Source: Methylobacterium amylolyticum (GTDB lineage: Bacteria; Pseudomonadota; Alphaproteobacteria; Rhizobiales; Beijerinckiaceae). Taken from it: a stretch of DNA of 48,352 nucleotides. Below are positions 32,957 through 41,201 of this stretch, piece after piece. Numbering within the stretch: the stretch's first letter is position 1; each line of letters starts with the position of its first letter. The DNA is taken from positions 1 through 48,352 of the forward strand of contig NZ_JAUYZI010000045.1 in assembly GCF_030700245.1 (NCBI RefSeq), read 5' to 3'. The notes beneath the pieces are model-generated. The model worked only from the letters and a program-made list of their open reading frames with translations. It was not told the DNA's origin and did not search any database. The position numbers were made by a program, and so were the translations under genes.

Positions 32957-33579
32957 GCCGGGCTCCGCTCGGCGACCAGGGCGGCGACCGCTCCGGCCCC
33001 GTCCGCGCACAGCCCGTCGACGACGCCGCGGCGGTCGGCCTCCGGCCGGTTCTGGCTCATCTTCCACTTCCCCTCGATGCGGGTGATCGGGATCTCCAGG
33101 CCGACGAGCGCCCGCACCTGCGCGGCCACGAACTTCTCCGGCGCGTCGTCGACCGCCCAGGGCTCGGCCCGCGCCGCCTCCCGCGCCGCCGTGAGGTCGG
33201 CGATCTGCCGCCGCAGCCACTGCTCGTCCTCGATCACCCGCGGCCGCCCCCGCGCCTGGACGACGACGTAGTTCCAGGTCGGGACCACGCGGCCGTGCTC
33301 GCGCTTGCTCGCGTACCACGCGGGCGTCACGTAGGCCTGCGGGCCCTGGAACACGACGAGGCACTCGTCGGTCGCCGCCAGATCCTGCCATTGCGGGTTG
33401 GCGCGGGCGAGGTGGGCGCGCAGCGTCCCGTGCGGGCCGGCCCCGTCGATCAGGAACGGGACCGGGTTGGCGACGAGCCCGCCGGGGCCGGCGCTCACCA
33501 GGAGCCCGAGCGGGTGCGCGCGGATGAGCGCGTGCTGGGCGGCGCGGTCGTCGTCCCGGAAATGCGGCGGCTGGTACAT
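32953..33579 (-). CDS. FMN-binding PaiB-like protein
   Basis: A 208-residue protein of the FMN-binding negative regulator family (PaiB). Start MYQPPHFRDDD is characteristic, followed by LLVSAGPGGLVANPVPFLI, VVFQGPQAYVTPAWYASKRE and TWNYVVVQARG. A role in FMN-dependent chemistry or in regulation is possible. The ATG at 33579 fits the family start; the frame is open further up. First gene of the PaiB-GNAT-TSUP operon and divergent from the MocR gene across 95 bases. Confidence 0.92.
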   Translation of the reverse strand: MYQPPHFRDDDRAAQHALIRAHPLGLLVSAGPGGLVANPVPFLIDGAGPHGTLRAHLARANPQWQDLAATDECLVVFQGPQAYVTPAWYASKREHGRVVPTWNYVVVQARGRPRVIEDEQWLRRQIADLTAAREAARAEPWAVDDAPEKFVAAQVRALVGLEIPITRIEGKWKMSQNRPEADRRGVVDGLCADGAGAVAALVAERSPA

Positions 33580-33638
33580 CGCTCCCTCGCGTCGCGGTCG
33601 GCGAAGCGAGGCTTGACGCCTGAGCGGACCACGCGAAA

Positions 33639-33666
33639 GGTCCAATCTCGACGTTTCGACTGGACC
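33639..33666. promoter_or_regulatory. Palindrome in the MocR/PaiB gap, possible operator
   Basis: GGTCCA at 33639-33644 faces TGGACC at 33661-33666; extending inward, eight of nine bases pair (GGTCCAATC against GGTCCAGTC). A CTGGAC half-site is known from TauR, a MocR-family regulator. It ends 9 bases before the MocR GTG and 60 bases from the PaiB ATG, so it could control both. Confidence 0.45.
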
Positions 33667-33674
33667 GCTTCGCC

Positions 33675-35168
33675 GTGGCCCGCGTCCCGCTCCCCTTGAG
33701 CCTGACCCTCGATCCGGAGGCGTCCGCGCCGCTGCACGCGCAGGTGCGCGAGGCCCTGCGCGCCGCGATCCTCGACCGGCGCCTGCCCCCCGGCAGCCGC
33801 CTGCCGGCCTCGCGGGTGCTCGCCGCCGATCTCGGCTGCGCCCGCGGGACGGTGATCCTGGCGCTCGAACAGCTCGCCGCCGAAGGCTACCTCGCGGCGC
33901 GGCCGGGCTCGGGCACGCGGGTCGCGGCGCGCCTGCCGGACGAGGTGCCCGCGGCCCCGGCGCCCGCGCCGGGACGACCCGCCCCGCCGCCGCTCCTGTC
34001 GCGGCGCGGCGCCCGGCTCGCCGAGGCGCCGGCGCGGCGGTACATGGCCGGGCCGGGGGTGCCCGACGCCTTCGCCCTGGGCCGGCCCGCCGCCGACGCC
34101 TTCCCGTTCGAGGTCTGGGCCCGCCTGCTCCAGGCGGAGTGGCGGCACGGCCCGCCGGAGCGGCCGGACCCGCGCGGCTCGCCGGCCCTGCGCCGGGCGC
34201 TCGGCGCCTACCTCGCGCAGGCGCGCGGGATCGCCTGCGAGCCCGACGCGGTGATCGTCACCGCCGGCATCCGCCAGAGCCTGCGGCTGCTCGCCGAATT
34301 GCTGCTCGATCCCGGAGAGGTTGCGGCGGTCGAGGAACCGGGCTTTCCCGGCATCGCCCAGGCGCTGGCGGGCGCGGGCCTGCGGACGGTGCCCGTCCCG
34401 GTCGGGCCCGGGGGGCTCTGCGCCGCCGACGTCGCGGCCCGGGCGCCCGGCGCGCGGCTCGCCGTGGTGACCCCGGCCCACCACTACCCGCTCGGCCACG
34501 CCATGAGCCTGCGGAACCGCCTCGACCTGCTCGCCTGGGCGGAGGCGGCCGGCGGCTGGATCGTCGAGGACGATTACGACGGCGCCTACCGCTACGCCGG
34601 CCGTCCGCTGACGCCCCTGCGCGGCCTCGATCGCGCGGCCCGCGTCGTCTACGTCGGCAGCCTGTCCAAGGTGCTGCTGCCGGCGCTCGGGCTGAGCTAC
34701 CTCGTGCTGCCGCGCGGGCTGGTGGCGCCGGTGGACCGGGCGCTCGCCGAGACCGGCCCGGTCCCGCCGCCGCTCGGGCAGTGGGCGCTCGCCCGCTTCA
34801 TCGAGGAGGGCCACCTGGCCGCCCACCTGCGCCGGACGCGGCGGCTCTACGCCGCCCGGCAGACGGCCCTGGTCGAGGCCGCGGCAACCCATGCCGCCGA
34901 CGTGCTCGCGGTGGCGCCGATGGAGGGCGGGATGCACCTCGTCGCCCGCCCGGGACCCGCTTGGCGGTTCGGCCCGGACGACCGGCGCGCCGCGGCGGCT
35001 CTGGCGGCGGCCGGGCTCTCGGCGGTGGCGCTCTCGGCCTACCACGCCGGTCCGCCCGAGCCGGGCCTGCTGCTCGGCTACGCCGCGGTCCCCGAGCGGG
35101 CGATCGAGCCGGCGGTGCGGCGCATGGCGGCGGCGCTGCGGCTCACTCCGCCCGGGGCGTCAGGGTGA
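33675..35168 (+). CDS. MocR/PdxR-type transcription regulator
   Basis: A 497-residue regulator that joins an N-terminal GntR winged helix (PLHAQVREALRAAILDRRLP, then LPASRVLAADLGCARGTVI) to a fold-type I aminotransferase-like domain. That domain contains the PLP-lysine region YVGSLSKVLLPALG (about residues 330-343) and VEDDYDGAYRY. It uses GTG at 33675. It probably regulates the divergent PaiB-GNAT-TSUP operon and itself. Its last 26 bases overlap the end of the zinc-ribbon gene on the other strand. Confidence 0.93.
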   Translation: MARVPLPLSLTLDPEASAPLHAQVREALRAAILDRRLPPGSRLPASRVLAADLGCARGTVILALEQLAAEGYLAARPGSGTRVAARLPDEVPAAPAPAPGRPAPPPLLSRRGARLAEAPARRYMAGPGVPDAFALGRPAADAFPFEVWARLLQAEWRHGPPERPDPRGSPALRRALGAYLAQARGIACEPDAVIVTAGIRQSLRLLAELLLDPGEVAAVEEPGFPGIAQALAGAGLRTVPVPVGPGGLCAADVAARAPGARLAVVTPAHHYPLGHAMSLRNRLDLLAWAEAAGGWIVEDDYDGAYRYAGRPLTPLRGLDRAARVVYVGSLSKVLLPALGLSYLVLPRGLVAPVDRALAETGPVPPPLGQWALARFIEEGHLAAHLRRTRRLYAARQTALVEAAATHAADVLAVAPMEGGMHLVARPGPAWRFGPDDRRAAAALAAAGLSAVALSAYHAGPPEPGLLLGYAAVPERAIEPAVRRMAAALRLTPPGASG

Positions 35169-35847
35169 CCGTGGCCTGCCCGCGGCCCGACCGGAGTTCG
35201 AGCGAGCGCAGGGCGCGCGGGCGCAGCACGGCGCCCGCCCCCGGCACCGCGCGCGTCACCCGGTCACCGTCGATCCGCAGGCTGAACGGCACGTCGGCGG
35301 TGATCCAAAGGCGCGGCGCGGCGCGGTAGGGGGCCAGCGTGACCGCGGTCCAGCCCGGCCCGATCGTGACCCGCCCGGGCGGCGGCAGGGTCTCGCGCCG
35401 GGCGGCGAGCCAGGCGAGGCCGGCGATGGCCAGGATCGCCAGCACGGCGTGCCGGATCCGGACGCGGAACCGGCGGCGCGGACGACGCCACGGCGCCTTC
35501 GTCGGCGGTGCGGCAGGGGCAGGCGCCGCCCGGGGAACCGGCGAGGCCGCCCGCGGCGGAGGCGAAGCGGGGGGCGGCGCAGGTCTGGGCGGCGCAGGCT
35601 GCGATGGCTCAGGCTGCGGTGGCGGTGGCCGGTACGGCGTCGGCTGGGGCGCCGGCCGGGGTGGCTCCGGTGGCGGGGGGATCGAGGGCGCCGGGGCCGC
35701 GGGCGGCGGCGGGGCCGTCCGCTCCGGCTCGGGCCGCGCCTGCGCCGCGCCGCAGAACGGGCAGAACAGCACGGGCGCGTAATGCCCGGCGCCGCAGGCC
35801 GGGCAGGCCTGCGGGGGTTCCGGTGCGGTCTCGGCCGCGGCGCTCAG
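35143..35847 (-). CDS. Zinc-ribbon, proline-rich membrane protein
   Basis: A protein of about 234 residues. Near the N-terminus CPACGAGHYAPVLFCPFCG is a C-x2-C-x10-C-x2-C zinc ribbon. A very Pro-rich linker follows (many PPP and PAP units), then a basic stretch and one transmembrane segment (HAVLAILAIAGLAWLAA), then a ~90-residue outer domain. The start is unclear: a CTG at 35847 overlaps the upstream stop as CTGA and no ATG, GTG or TTG is near; the next ATG is at 36018, deep in the previous gene. Downstream of the glycosyltransferase-like gene. Function unknown. Confidence 0.65.
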   Translation of the reverse strand: MSAAAETAPEPPQACPACGAGHYAPVLFCPFCGAAQARPEPERTAPPPPAAPAPSIPPPPEPPRPAPQPTPYRPPPPQPEPSQPAPPRPAPPPASPPPRAASPVPRAAPAPAAPPTKAPWRRPRRRFRVRIRHAVLAILAIAGLAWLAARRETLPPPGRVTIGPGWTAVTLAPYRAAPRLWITADVPFSLRIDGDRVTRAVPGAGAVLRPRALRSLELRSGRGQATVTLTPRAE

Positions 35848-37088
35848 GGCGCCAGGACTCCCGTCTGCGCAAACCGGATCAGCCGGTCCGCGAAGGGCGC
35901 GACCACCGTGCGGTCGAGCTGCCGCACGAGGCCGCCGCGGGCGTGGGCGAGGTTGGCGAGTGCCGGCTCCAGGGCGAAGCGCCGCCACGCGCCGTCCTCG
36001 GACCGGCAGGCGCGCCACGCCGCCTCGATCGCCGCGAAGACCTGCGGCAGGCGCTGCGCGGGGTCCTCGACCGTGTCGTAACCGTGGTCGATCAGCCCGC
36101 CGAAGGTGTGGAAGCCGAGTTCCGACAGCAGCGCGACCGCCCGGGGCGCCCCGGCCATCACGAACGGCAGCCCCATCGCCGCCGCCTTGATCGACTTCTC
36201 GGTGATGCGCTCGACGCCGGTCTCGAAGAAGTCGGTCTCCGAGATCACCGTCAGGTCGCTCGCGGCGTAGGCGGCGCGATCGAGGGTCAGCACGAGGTCG
36301 CCGGTGGCGCCGGCCGTGTCGAGCCGCCGCGCCTGCCGCGGGATCCAGTCGCCGACATCGGCGAGCAGGTCGGCGAACGGCGCGGCGATCTCGGGGGGCG
36401 CGTGGAACACGTCCAGGCCGCCGGCCTTCGGGTTGTCGGCGCCGATGCCGTGGAACGAGATCAGCCCCTCCCGGTCGAGCCCGGTGCGCTGGAACCAGCG
36501 GTAGAGCAGCACCCGGTGCCAGCGCAGAGCCGCGTTCTGGCAGAGGAAGCGCCGCGCGCCCTCGGCCCGGAGCGGCGCGTAATCCGTGCGGTCGAGGGGC
36601 GCGGTGGGGAACAGCCGCGGCCCGGCCTCGGCGTCGAGCCAGAGGGCGACGTGGAGCGGGAAGAAGTCGAAGGTCCAGAATCGCAGGCCCGGCCCGTAGG
36701 CGCGCTCGTAGTCGCGCCGCAGCACCCGGTTCTGGCTGACGAGCACGACGCGGTCCCGGGCGATGCCCAGCCCCTCCAGGTTGCGGTGGAGCGCGTCGAA
36801 CACGTGGGCCTGGAAACCCGGCCCCTCGTTCGACAGGTCGAGCATCAGCGCCGCGCGGCCGGCGGCGATGTCCGCCACGTCCCGCGGTTCCAGGAGGTCG
36901 AGCCGGCCGCCGCGCTCGGCGAAGCCGAGGCGGACGAAATCGAGCACCGGCAGGCAGACGACGTAGAAGCCCGCGCCCGGCTCGGCCGTGACGGCCGGCC
37001 CACGGCCGGTCCAGCCCAGCCCCGCGGCGACGAAGTGGTTGCCCTGGTCGCGCAGGACCATCGGGACGTCGTGGATTCGGGCTGGCAT
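35844..37088 (-). CDS. Glycosyltransferase-like protein of unknown specificity
   Basis: A 414-residue protein. The segment ITEKSIKAAAMGLPFVMAGA followed by LSELGFHTFGGLIDHGYD resembles the acceptor/donor region of uncharacterised glycosyltransferase-like families (ITEK...PF...LGF.TF...YD). The N-terminal half, with VVCLPVLDFVRLGFAERG and ALMLDLSNEGPGFQ, has no match that I recognise. It is cytosolic, without signal or membrane segment. Likely co-transcribed with the zinc-ribbon protein that follows. The glycosyltransferase idea rests on one motif region. Confidence 0.6.
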   Translation of the reverse strand: MPARIHDVPMVLRDQGNHFVAAGLGWTGRGPAVTAEPGAGFYVVCLPVLDFVRLGFAERGGRLDLLEPRDVADIAAGRAALMLDLSNEGPGFQAHVFDALHRNLEGLGIARDRVVLVSQNRVLRRDYERAYGPGLRFWTFDFFPLHVALWLDAEAGPRLFPTAPLDRTDYAPLRAEGARRFLCQNAALRWHRVLLYRWFQRTGLDREGLISFHGIGADNPKAGGLDVFHAPPEIAAPFADLLADVGDWIPRQARRLDTAGATGDLVLTLDRAAYAASDLTVISETDFFETGVERITEKSIKAAAMGLPFVMAGAPRAVALLSELGFHTFGGLIDHGYDTVEDPAQRLPQVFAAIEAAWRACRSEDGAWRRFALEPALANLAHARGGLVRQLDRTVVAPFADRLIRFAQTGVLAP

Positions 37089-37223
37089 GTCTCTACGGGG
37101 ACGGCCCGGCGCCGTCCCGCGCCTGATACCGGCTGCGCGGGACGGCGTCGAGGCGGGCCGTCTCTGGCGCCTCCCGCAGCGGCGTGGGGCCGGCCCGGCA
37201 GGCGGCCGTCGCGGAAAAGGCGC

Positions 37224-38846
37224 CTACCGGAAGACGTGGCGCAGGATGAAGAACAGGCCGCCCGCCAGGGTGATCGCCGCGGGCAGGGTCAGGATCCAGG
37301 CGAGCGCGAGGTTGCGCACGGTGCTCGCCTGAAGGCCCGAGCCGTTCGCGGCCATGGTGCCCGCGACCCCCGAGGAGAGGATGTGCGTCGTCGAGACCGG
37401 CAGGCCGTAGCCCTCAGCGAGCCCGATCGTACCCGCCGCCACGATCTCGGCGGAGGCGCCCTGGGCGTAGGTGAGGTGCGTCTTGCCGATCCGCTCGCCC
37501 ACCGTGACGACGATCCGCTTCCAGCCGACCATCGTGCCGAGGCCGAGCGCGAGGGCGACGCACACCTTCACCCAGTCCGGGATGTAGCGGGTGCCCTCGT
37601 TGAGCAGGGCGGCGTAGCTCTTGAGCACGTCCTGCTCGGGCCCGGTCAGCGCGGCGCCGGTCGAGGGCAGGACCCGCAGGGACTCGGCGAGGATGTACAT
37701 GTCGCTGCGCAGGTTCGGCGTCTGGGCGGCGGGCACCGTGCGGATGGCGCCGTAATCCTTCACCTTGGCGGCGATGTCGCTCGCCAGGGCGTCGAGCGCC
37801 GCGTAGACCTGCGGCCGGTTCAGGTCCTTGGTCTTCAGCGCCGCGTTGACCGTGCTCCGGGCCTCGGCCCCGTCGGGCTTCGGCGCCCCGGCGGCGTGGG
37901 CGGCGAACACCGCTTCCGCGCGCTGGGACTGTTGCAGGAAGCCGGGGGTGGCGGCCTCGGTCATCGTGCGGTTGAGGGCGTAGGCGGTGGGCGCGGCGCC
38001 GATCAGGATCAGCATGATCAGGCCCATGCCCTTCTGGCCGTCGTTGCCGCCGTGGAAGAACGACACCAGCGTGCAGGTCGAGATCAGGACGCAGCGGATC
38101 CAGAGGGGCGGCGGCCCGTCGCCCTTGGGCGCCTCGTAGAGGTCCTTGCGGCGCACGACGAGCTTGAGGATCAGGAGCAGCAGCGCGGCGAGCACGAAGC
38201 CGCAGACCGGGCTGAAGGCGAGTGCCTTGAGGATGTTGATCGCCTGCCCCCAGTCGACGCCCGAGGTCGCGTCGCGGCCGCCCATGAGCTGGTTGGCGAG
38301 CCCGACGCCGAGCACCGAGCCGATCAGCGCGTGCGAGGAGGAGTTCGGCAGGCCGAGCGCCCAGGTGCCGAGGTTCCAGATGATGGCGGCGAGCAGCAGC
38401 GCGAAGATCATCGCGTAGCCGGCCCCCGAGCCGACCTGGAGGATCAGCTCGACCGGCAGCAGCGTGACGATGGCGTAGGCCACCGCCCCGGAGGACAGCA
38501 TCACGCCGAGGAAGTTGAAGGCGCCGGACCAGATCACCGCGACGAGGGGTGTGAGGGAGCGGGTGTAGATCACCGTCGCGACCGCGTTGGCGGTGTCGTG
38601 GAAGCCGTTCACGAACTCGAAGCCCAGCGCGATCAGCAGGGCGAGGCCGAGCATCGCGAAGGCGCCGACCGCCAGCGGATCCTCGTGCACGGCGTTCATG
38701 TCGGCGACCAGGCTGACGACGGCGTAGACGAGGCCGGCCACGAGCACGAGCAGGAAGGCGATGATGCCGCCCGGCCCGGCACCGCGGTCGAGGCCCGGGA
38801 CGCCCCGGCGCGACGGCAGGGCGGCGGTCGCGGACGTGTCCGACAT
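37224..38846 (-). CDS. pit: Inorganic phosphate transporter (Pit family)
   Basis: A 540-residue inner-membrane, proton-linked phosphate importer. The paired family motifs are seen as GFEFVNGFHDTANAVATVIYT (near residue 75) and LAEGYGLPVSTTHILSSGVAG (near the C-terminus). The N-terminal repeat also shows GLPNSSSHALIGSVLG. About ten hydrophobic helices flank a long loop at residues ~290-410. The start at 38846 gives a short hydrophilic N-terminus. A 12-bp direct repeat lies 57-80 bases upstream. Confidence 0.95.
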   Translation of the reverse strand: MSDTSATAALPSRRGVPGLDRGAGPGGIIAFLLVLVAGLVYAVVSLVADMNAVHEDPLAVGAFAMLGLALLIALGFEFVNGFHDTANAVATVIYTRSLTPLVAVIWSGAFNFLGVMLSSGAVAYAIVTLLPVELILQVGSGAGYAMIFALLLAAIIWNLGTWALGLPNSSSHALIGSVLGVGLANQLMGGRDATSGVDWGQAINILKALAFSPVCGFVLAALLLLILKLVVRRKDLYEAPKGDGPPPLWIRCVLISTCTLVSFFHGGNDGQKGMGLIMLILIGAAPTAYALNRTMTEAATPGFLQQSQRAEAVFAAHAAGAPKPDGAEARSTVNAALKTKDLNRPQVYAALDALASDIAAKVKDYGAIRTVPAAQTPNLRSDMYILAESLRVLPSTGAALTGPEQDVLKSYAALLNEGTRYIPDWVKVCVALALGLGTMVGWKRIVVTVGERIGKTHLTYAQGASAEIVAAGTIGLAEGYGLPVSTTHILSSGVAGTMAANGSGLQASTVRNLALAWILTLPAAITLAGGLFFILRHVFR

Positions 38847-38902
38847 CAGGTCTCTCGCGGTGCGGGCGCTCAGGTCATCCCAGTGTATTCAACATTTCGC
38901 AA

Positions 38903-38926
38903 AAGGCCCATGACAAGGCCGATGAC
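38903..38926. promoter_or_regulatory. 12-bp tandem repeat upstream of pit
   Basis: AAGGCCCATGAC at 38903-38914 and AAGGCCGATGAC at 38915-38926 are adjacent and differ at one base. On the pit strand the unit contains GTCAT, as in PhoB boxes (tandem CTGTCAT units), but the 12-base period differs from the usual 11. Binding by PhoB is a guess. Confidence 0.3.
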
Positions 38927-39138
38927 GAAGCCTCGATCGGCGCGCCGCCGGATGCCGGCGTGTCGGCCGCGATCTGCCAGGGTTCCGGGCACGCGGTCCG
39001 GACGGCGGGGCCGGGAGCCCGGCATCGATACGGGGACCGGCCGGCCGAGACGATCACCGCGCCGCCTTGCCGCGCCGCCCGCGCGTTCCACCCTCTGTCG
39101 GAGGGCGCGCGCGCCCGGAACGGTTCGGAGAGGACGGC

Positions 39139-39351
39139 ATGAAGCACGGGGCCCGCAACGACATCCCCGCCACCGTGGTCGCGATCAAGCGCGGCGGCGT
39201 GATGGCGCAGGTGGAGGCGGAGATCGAGGGCACGCGCTTCCGGATCACCTCGGTGATGACCCTCGATTCGCTGAACCAGCTCGGGATCGCCGAGGGCGAC
39301 GTCGTCCGGGTGGTGGCCAAGGCGGTCAACGTGCTGCTGGTCAAGCCGTAA
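39139..39351 (+). CDS. Single TOBE (Mop-like) domain protein
   Basis: A 70-residue protein formed by one TOBE/Mop domain (ARNDIPATVVAIKRGGVMAQVE to VNVLLVKP). Such small proteins bind molybdate or tungstate as oligomers in the cytosol and may store it or deliver it. A GGAGAGGA site lies before the ATG at 39139. No molybdate transporter or ModE is in the window. Some TOBE domains bind other oxyanions. Confidence 0.88.
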   Translation: MKHGARNDIPATVVAIKRGGVMAQVEAEIEGTRFRITSVMTLDSLNQLGIAEGDVVRVVAKAVNVLLVKP

Positions 39352-39431
39352 CCTGTCGAGCCGTAGCCTTGCGGGGGCCGGGCTCCGAACTCGGGTTAAC
39401 GCCGGGCCATCCCGGCTGCGATCCACCACTA

Positions 39432-39548
39432 CCGTCATTCCGGGGCCGCGCAGCGGAGCCCGGAATCCAGAACCACAGGGCGTGCCGGGCTTGGCTGTCG
39501 TCGGCGTGTCTGGATCCCGGGCTCGCCTCCGGCGCCCCGGGATGACGG
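39432..39548. repeat. Dispersed 117-bp palindromic element
   Basis: Part of the gene-free stretch 39352-40041. The outer arms CCGTCATTCCGGGGC (39432-39446) and GCCCCGGGATGACGG (39534-39548) pair at 14 of 15 positions. Each end also forms its own hairpin, and TCCAGA/TCTGGA pairs in the middle. This form is common as a repeated intergenic element in methylobacteria and relatives (from general knowledge). I see no other gene in the stretch apart from the hairpins at 39862. Confidence 0.7.
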
Positions 39549-39861
39549 CGTGCGTGTCAGAATCGGCGATGAACACGCTGCGGATGTGTCGCGTCAATCC
39601 GAGTTCGGAGCCCTGCTTGCGGGGGCCGGGCCCGCGCCCTATCTCAGTCCCAGGCGATCGGTGGCCGTGCAGGCCGCCCGACGCCGCGCCTCACCAAGCT
39701 CCGCCTGCACGGATCTCGACCCGCCGGCTTGAGGCATTTCCGCACCGTCGAGCGAAACTTTTACAGAGATCGCGGCTTTTGTCGCCGGATGCATCGTCTG
39801 AGCGGTTCACCGCGATTGCGCCGGAGGCCGGGCCCGTGGCATGGGCTGGTTCGCCCCCGAC

Positions 39862-39926
39862 ATGGATCGACCCGAGCGCCGGCCGCGGCGCCGACGCTCG
39901 GGTCGATCCATCGGACGATCCGATGG
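39862..39926. promoter_or_regulatory. Two overlapping perfect hairpins before the DUF6481-like gene
   Basis: A 17-bp perfect stem (39862-39878 with 39895-39911, 16-base loop) overlaps by four bases a second perfect hairpin (39908-39915 with 39919-39926, three-base loop). Both cannot form at once. They lie 115 bases before the ATG of the next gene and could make a switch, an RNA processing site or a mobile-element scar. No T-run follows. Confidence 0.45.
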
Positions 39927-40041
39927 TTTCGAGACGGTTCCGCGCCACGGGGACGGCGGGGGACCGGACACAAGCGTCCGCTGCCCGGCCATGGCCGGAT
40001 GTCCCCGTGACGCGCGTGACGTATCCTACGAGAAAGGCCAG

Positions 40042-40422
40042 ATGAGCGCATTCGACTTCCGTAATTTCAACGATCGCCGCGAGAGTTCCGCCAACGCCAA
40101 GGCCGCCCTGCTGGCCAAGTTCAAGGCCCGCCCGGCCTCCGACGATCCCGAGGTGGTCGCCCGCTCCAAGGCGCGCGCCGAGGTCGCCCGGGCCCGCGAG
40201 GAGCGCGCCCGCGAGCGCGAGACCGCCCGCGTCGAGGCCGAGCGCAAGGCCGCCGAGGAGAAGCGGCAGCGCGAGGAGGCGGAACTCGCCGCCAAGCTCG
40301 CCCGCGAGGCCGCGGAACTTGCCGCCGCCCAGGAGCGCAAGTCCGCCGAGCTGGAGGCCAAGAAGGCCCTCCGCGACGCTCGCTACGCCGCGCGCAAGGC
40401 CAAAGCGAAGGTCAAGCGCTGA
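40042..40422 (+). CDS. Charged helical protein, DUF6481-like
   Basis: A 126-residue protein that starts MSAFDFRNFNDRRESSANAK and goes on AALLAKFKARPASDDPE, a pattern I associate with the DUF6481 family. The rest is one long Ala/Glu/Arg/Lys helix (coiled-coil) with a basic Lys/Arg-rich end. No signal or membrane segment. A GAAAGG site precedes the ATG. It may bind RNA or other proteins; no function is known. Confidence 0.65.
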   Translation: MSAFDFRNFNDRRESSANAKAALLAKFKARPASDDPEVVARSKARAEVARAREERARERETARVEAERKAAEEKRQREEAELAAKLAREAAELAAAQERKSAELEAKKALRDARYAARKAKAKVKR

Positions 40423-40470
40423 TCGGACCGGCCTGCGCCGTCTCTCGACCGCCGGCCGTCCGACCTATCA

Positions 40471-40495
40471 ACGCCGCCCGTCCCACGGGCGGCGT
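40471..40495 (+). terminator. Terminator after the DUF6481-like gene
   Basis: Perfect 11-bp stem (40471-40481 with 40485-40495, three-base loop), with TTT at 40501-40503. It lies 49 bases after the stop codon and before the next gene. Confidence 0.65.
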
Positions 40496-40534
40496 CGCCG
40501 TTTCCGCACGCCCAGCTCCGTCCGGAGACCGCCG

Positions 40535-40822
40535 ATGCGCGCGCCCTGGATCACTGCGCTTTTCATTTCCGCATGGCTCGCGGCCCTGACCGCGGCGCCG
40601 GCCTCTGCCGTGGACGGCCCGGCGGTGATCGCCTGCGACTCGCTGCTGGCCGCGCGCCGCGTCGACGCCGCCGCGTCGCGGCCGGCCGAACCCGGCCCGG
40701 ACTGTCGCCAAGTCGACGGCAGCGGGGTCGGAGCGGTGGAGCGGCGGGCGCTGGTCGGCGGCGCGCCCTACGAGTGCCGGGCGGTGGCCGGGACGCCCGA
40801 CTGCCTCTGGATCGTGCCCTGA
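40535..40822 (+). CDS. Small secreted protein of unknown function
   Basis: A 95-residue protein with a signal peptide (MRAPWITALFISAWLAALTAAPASA, cut near residue 25). The mature part has four cysteines (IACDSLL, PDCRQVD, YECRAV, DCLWIVP) and a shape typical of small methylobacterial periplasmic proteins. A CGGAGA site precedes the ATG. No domain recognised. Confidence 0.6.
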   Translation: MRAPWITALFISAWLAALTAAPASAVDGPAVIACDSLLAARRVDAAASRPAEPGPDCRQVDGSGVGAVERRALVGGAPYECRAVAGTPDCLWIVP

Positions 40823-40904
40823 CGGTTTTGCGGCCGGCGAAGCTTCACCGGGGCGGGTCCCGCTCTATCTCGATACCCGAGATACGAAGGGGGAACACCG
40901 AGTG

Positions 40905-41192
40905 ATGCCGCAGATCCGCGCGCGCCTCCGCCGTTGGACCTTGCCCGAAGGGTGCCTCGGCATCCTGCTGGCACTGGGCGGTCTGGCGCTGGCTGGCGGC
41001 CCCGCCCGTGCCGAGCCGATGGTGCGCAGTCCCCAGGACGCGGCCTGCCGGATGGAGGCGCGCGGCCGGGTATTCTCGACGCCCAATCCCCGCGGTCTGG
41101 AGCCGGAGGTCCTGGGCCGGCAGATCTACCACGCGTGCATGCGCCGGATCGCGGGGCCGCAGACACGGCAGCGGCGGCATCGGCACCGCTGA
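40905..41192 (+). CDS. Small exported protein with basic tail
   Basis: A 95-residue protein. The N-terminus (MPQIRARLRRWTLPEGCLGI and LLALGGLALAGGPARAEP) is an arginine-rich signal or anchor, cut near ARA. The mature part has two cysteines (AACRMEARG, HACMRRI) and ends in an Arg/His-rich tail. A GGGGGA site precedes it. The start may be the GTG at 40902. Function unknown. Confidence 0.55.
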   Translation: MPQIRARLRRWTLPEGCLGILLALGGLALAGGPARAEPMVRSPQDAACRMEARGRVFSTPNPRGLEPEVLGRQIYHACMRRIAGPQTRQRRHRHR

Positions 41193-41201
41193 CCGGAGGG
41201 C

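Noticed and set aside
35508..39545. Very long open frame (over 1300 codons) on the plus strand
   Set aside because: It runs antisense to the zinc-ribbon, glycosyltransferase-like and pit genes and across a repeat; no domain is visible.
39352..40041. CRISPR array or coding gene in the gene-free stretch
   Set aside because: There are no regularly spaced repeats, only palindromes, and the frames present overlap repeats and have no ribosome site or homology.
39841..40041. Upstream in-frame ATG for the DUF6481-like gene
   Set aside because: It would translate the hairpins into an Arg-rich segment with no conservation; the ATG at 40042 has a ribosome site and the family start.
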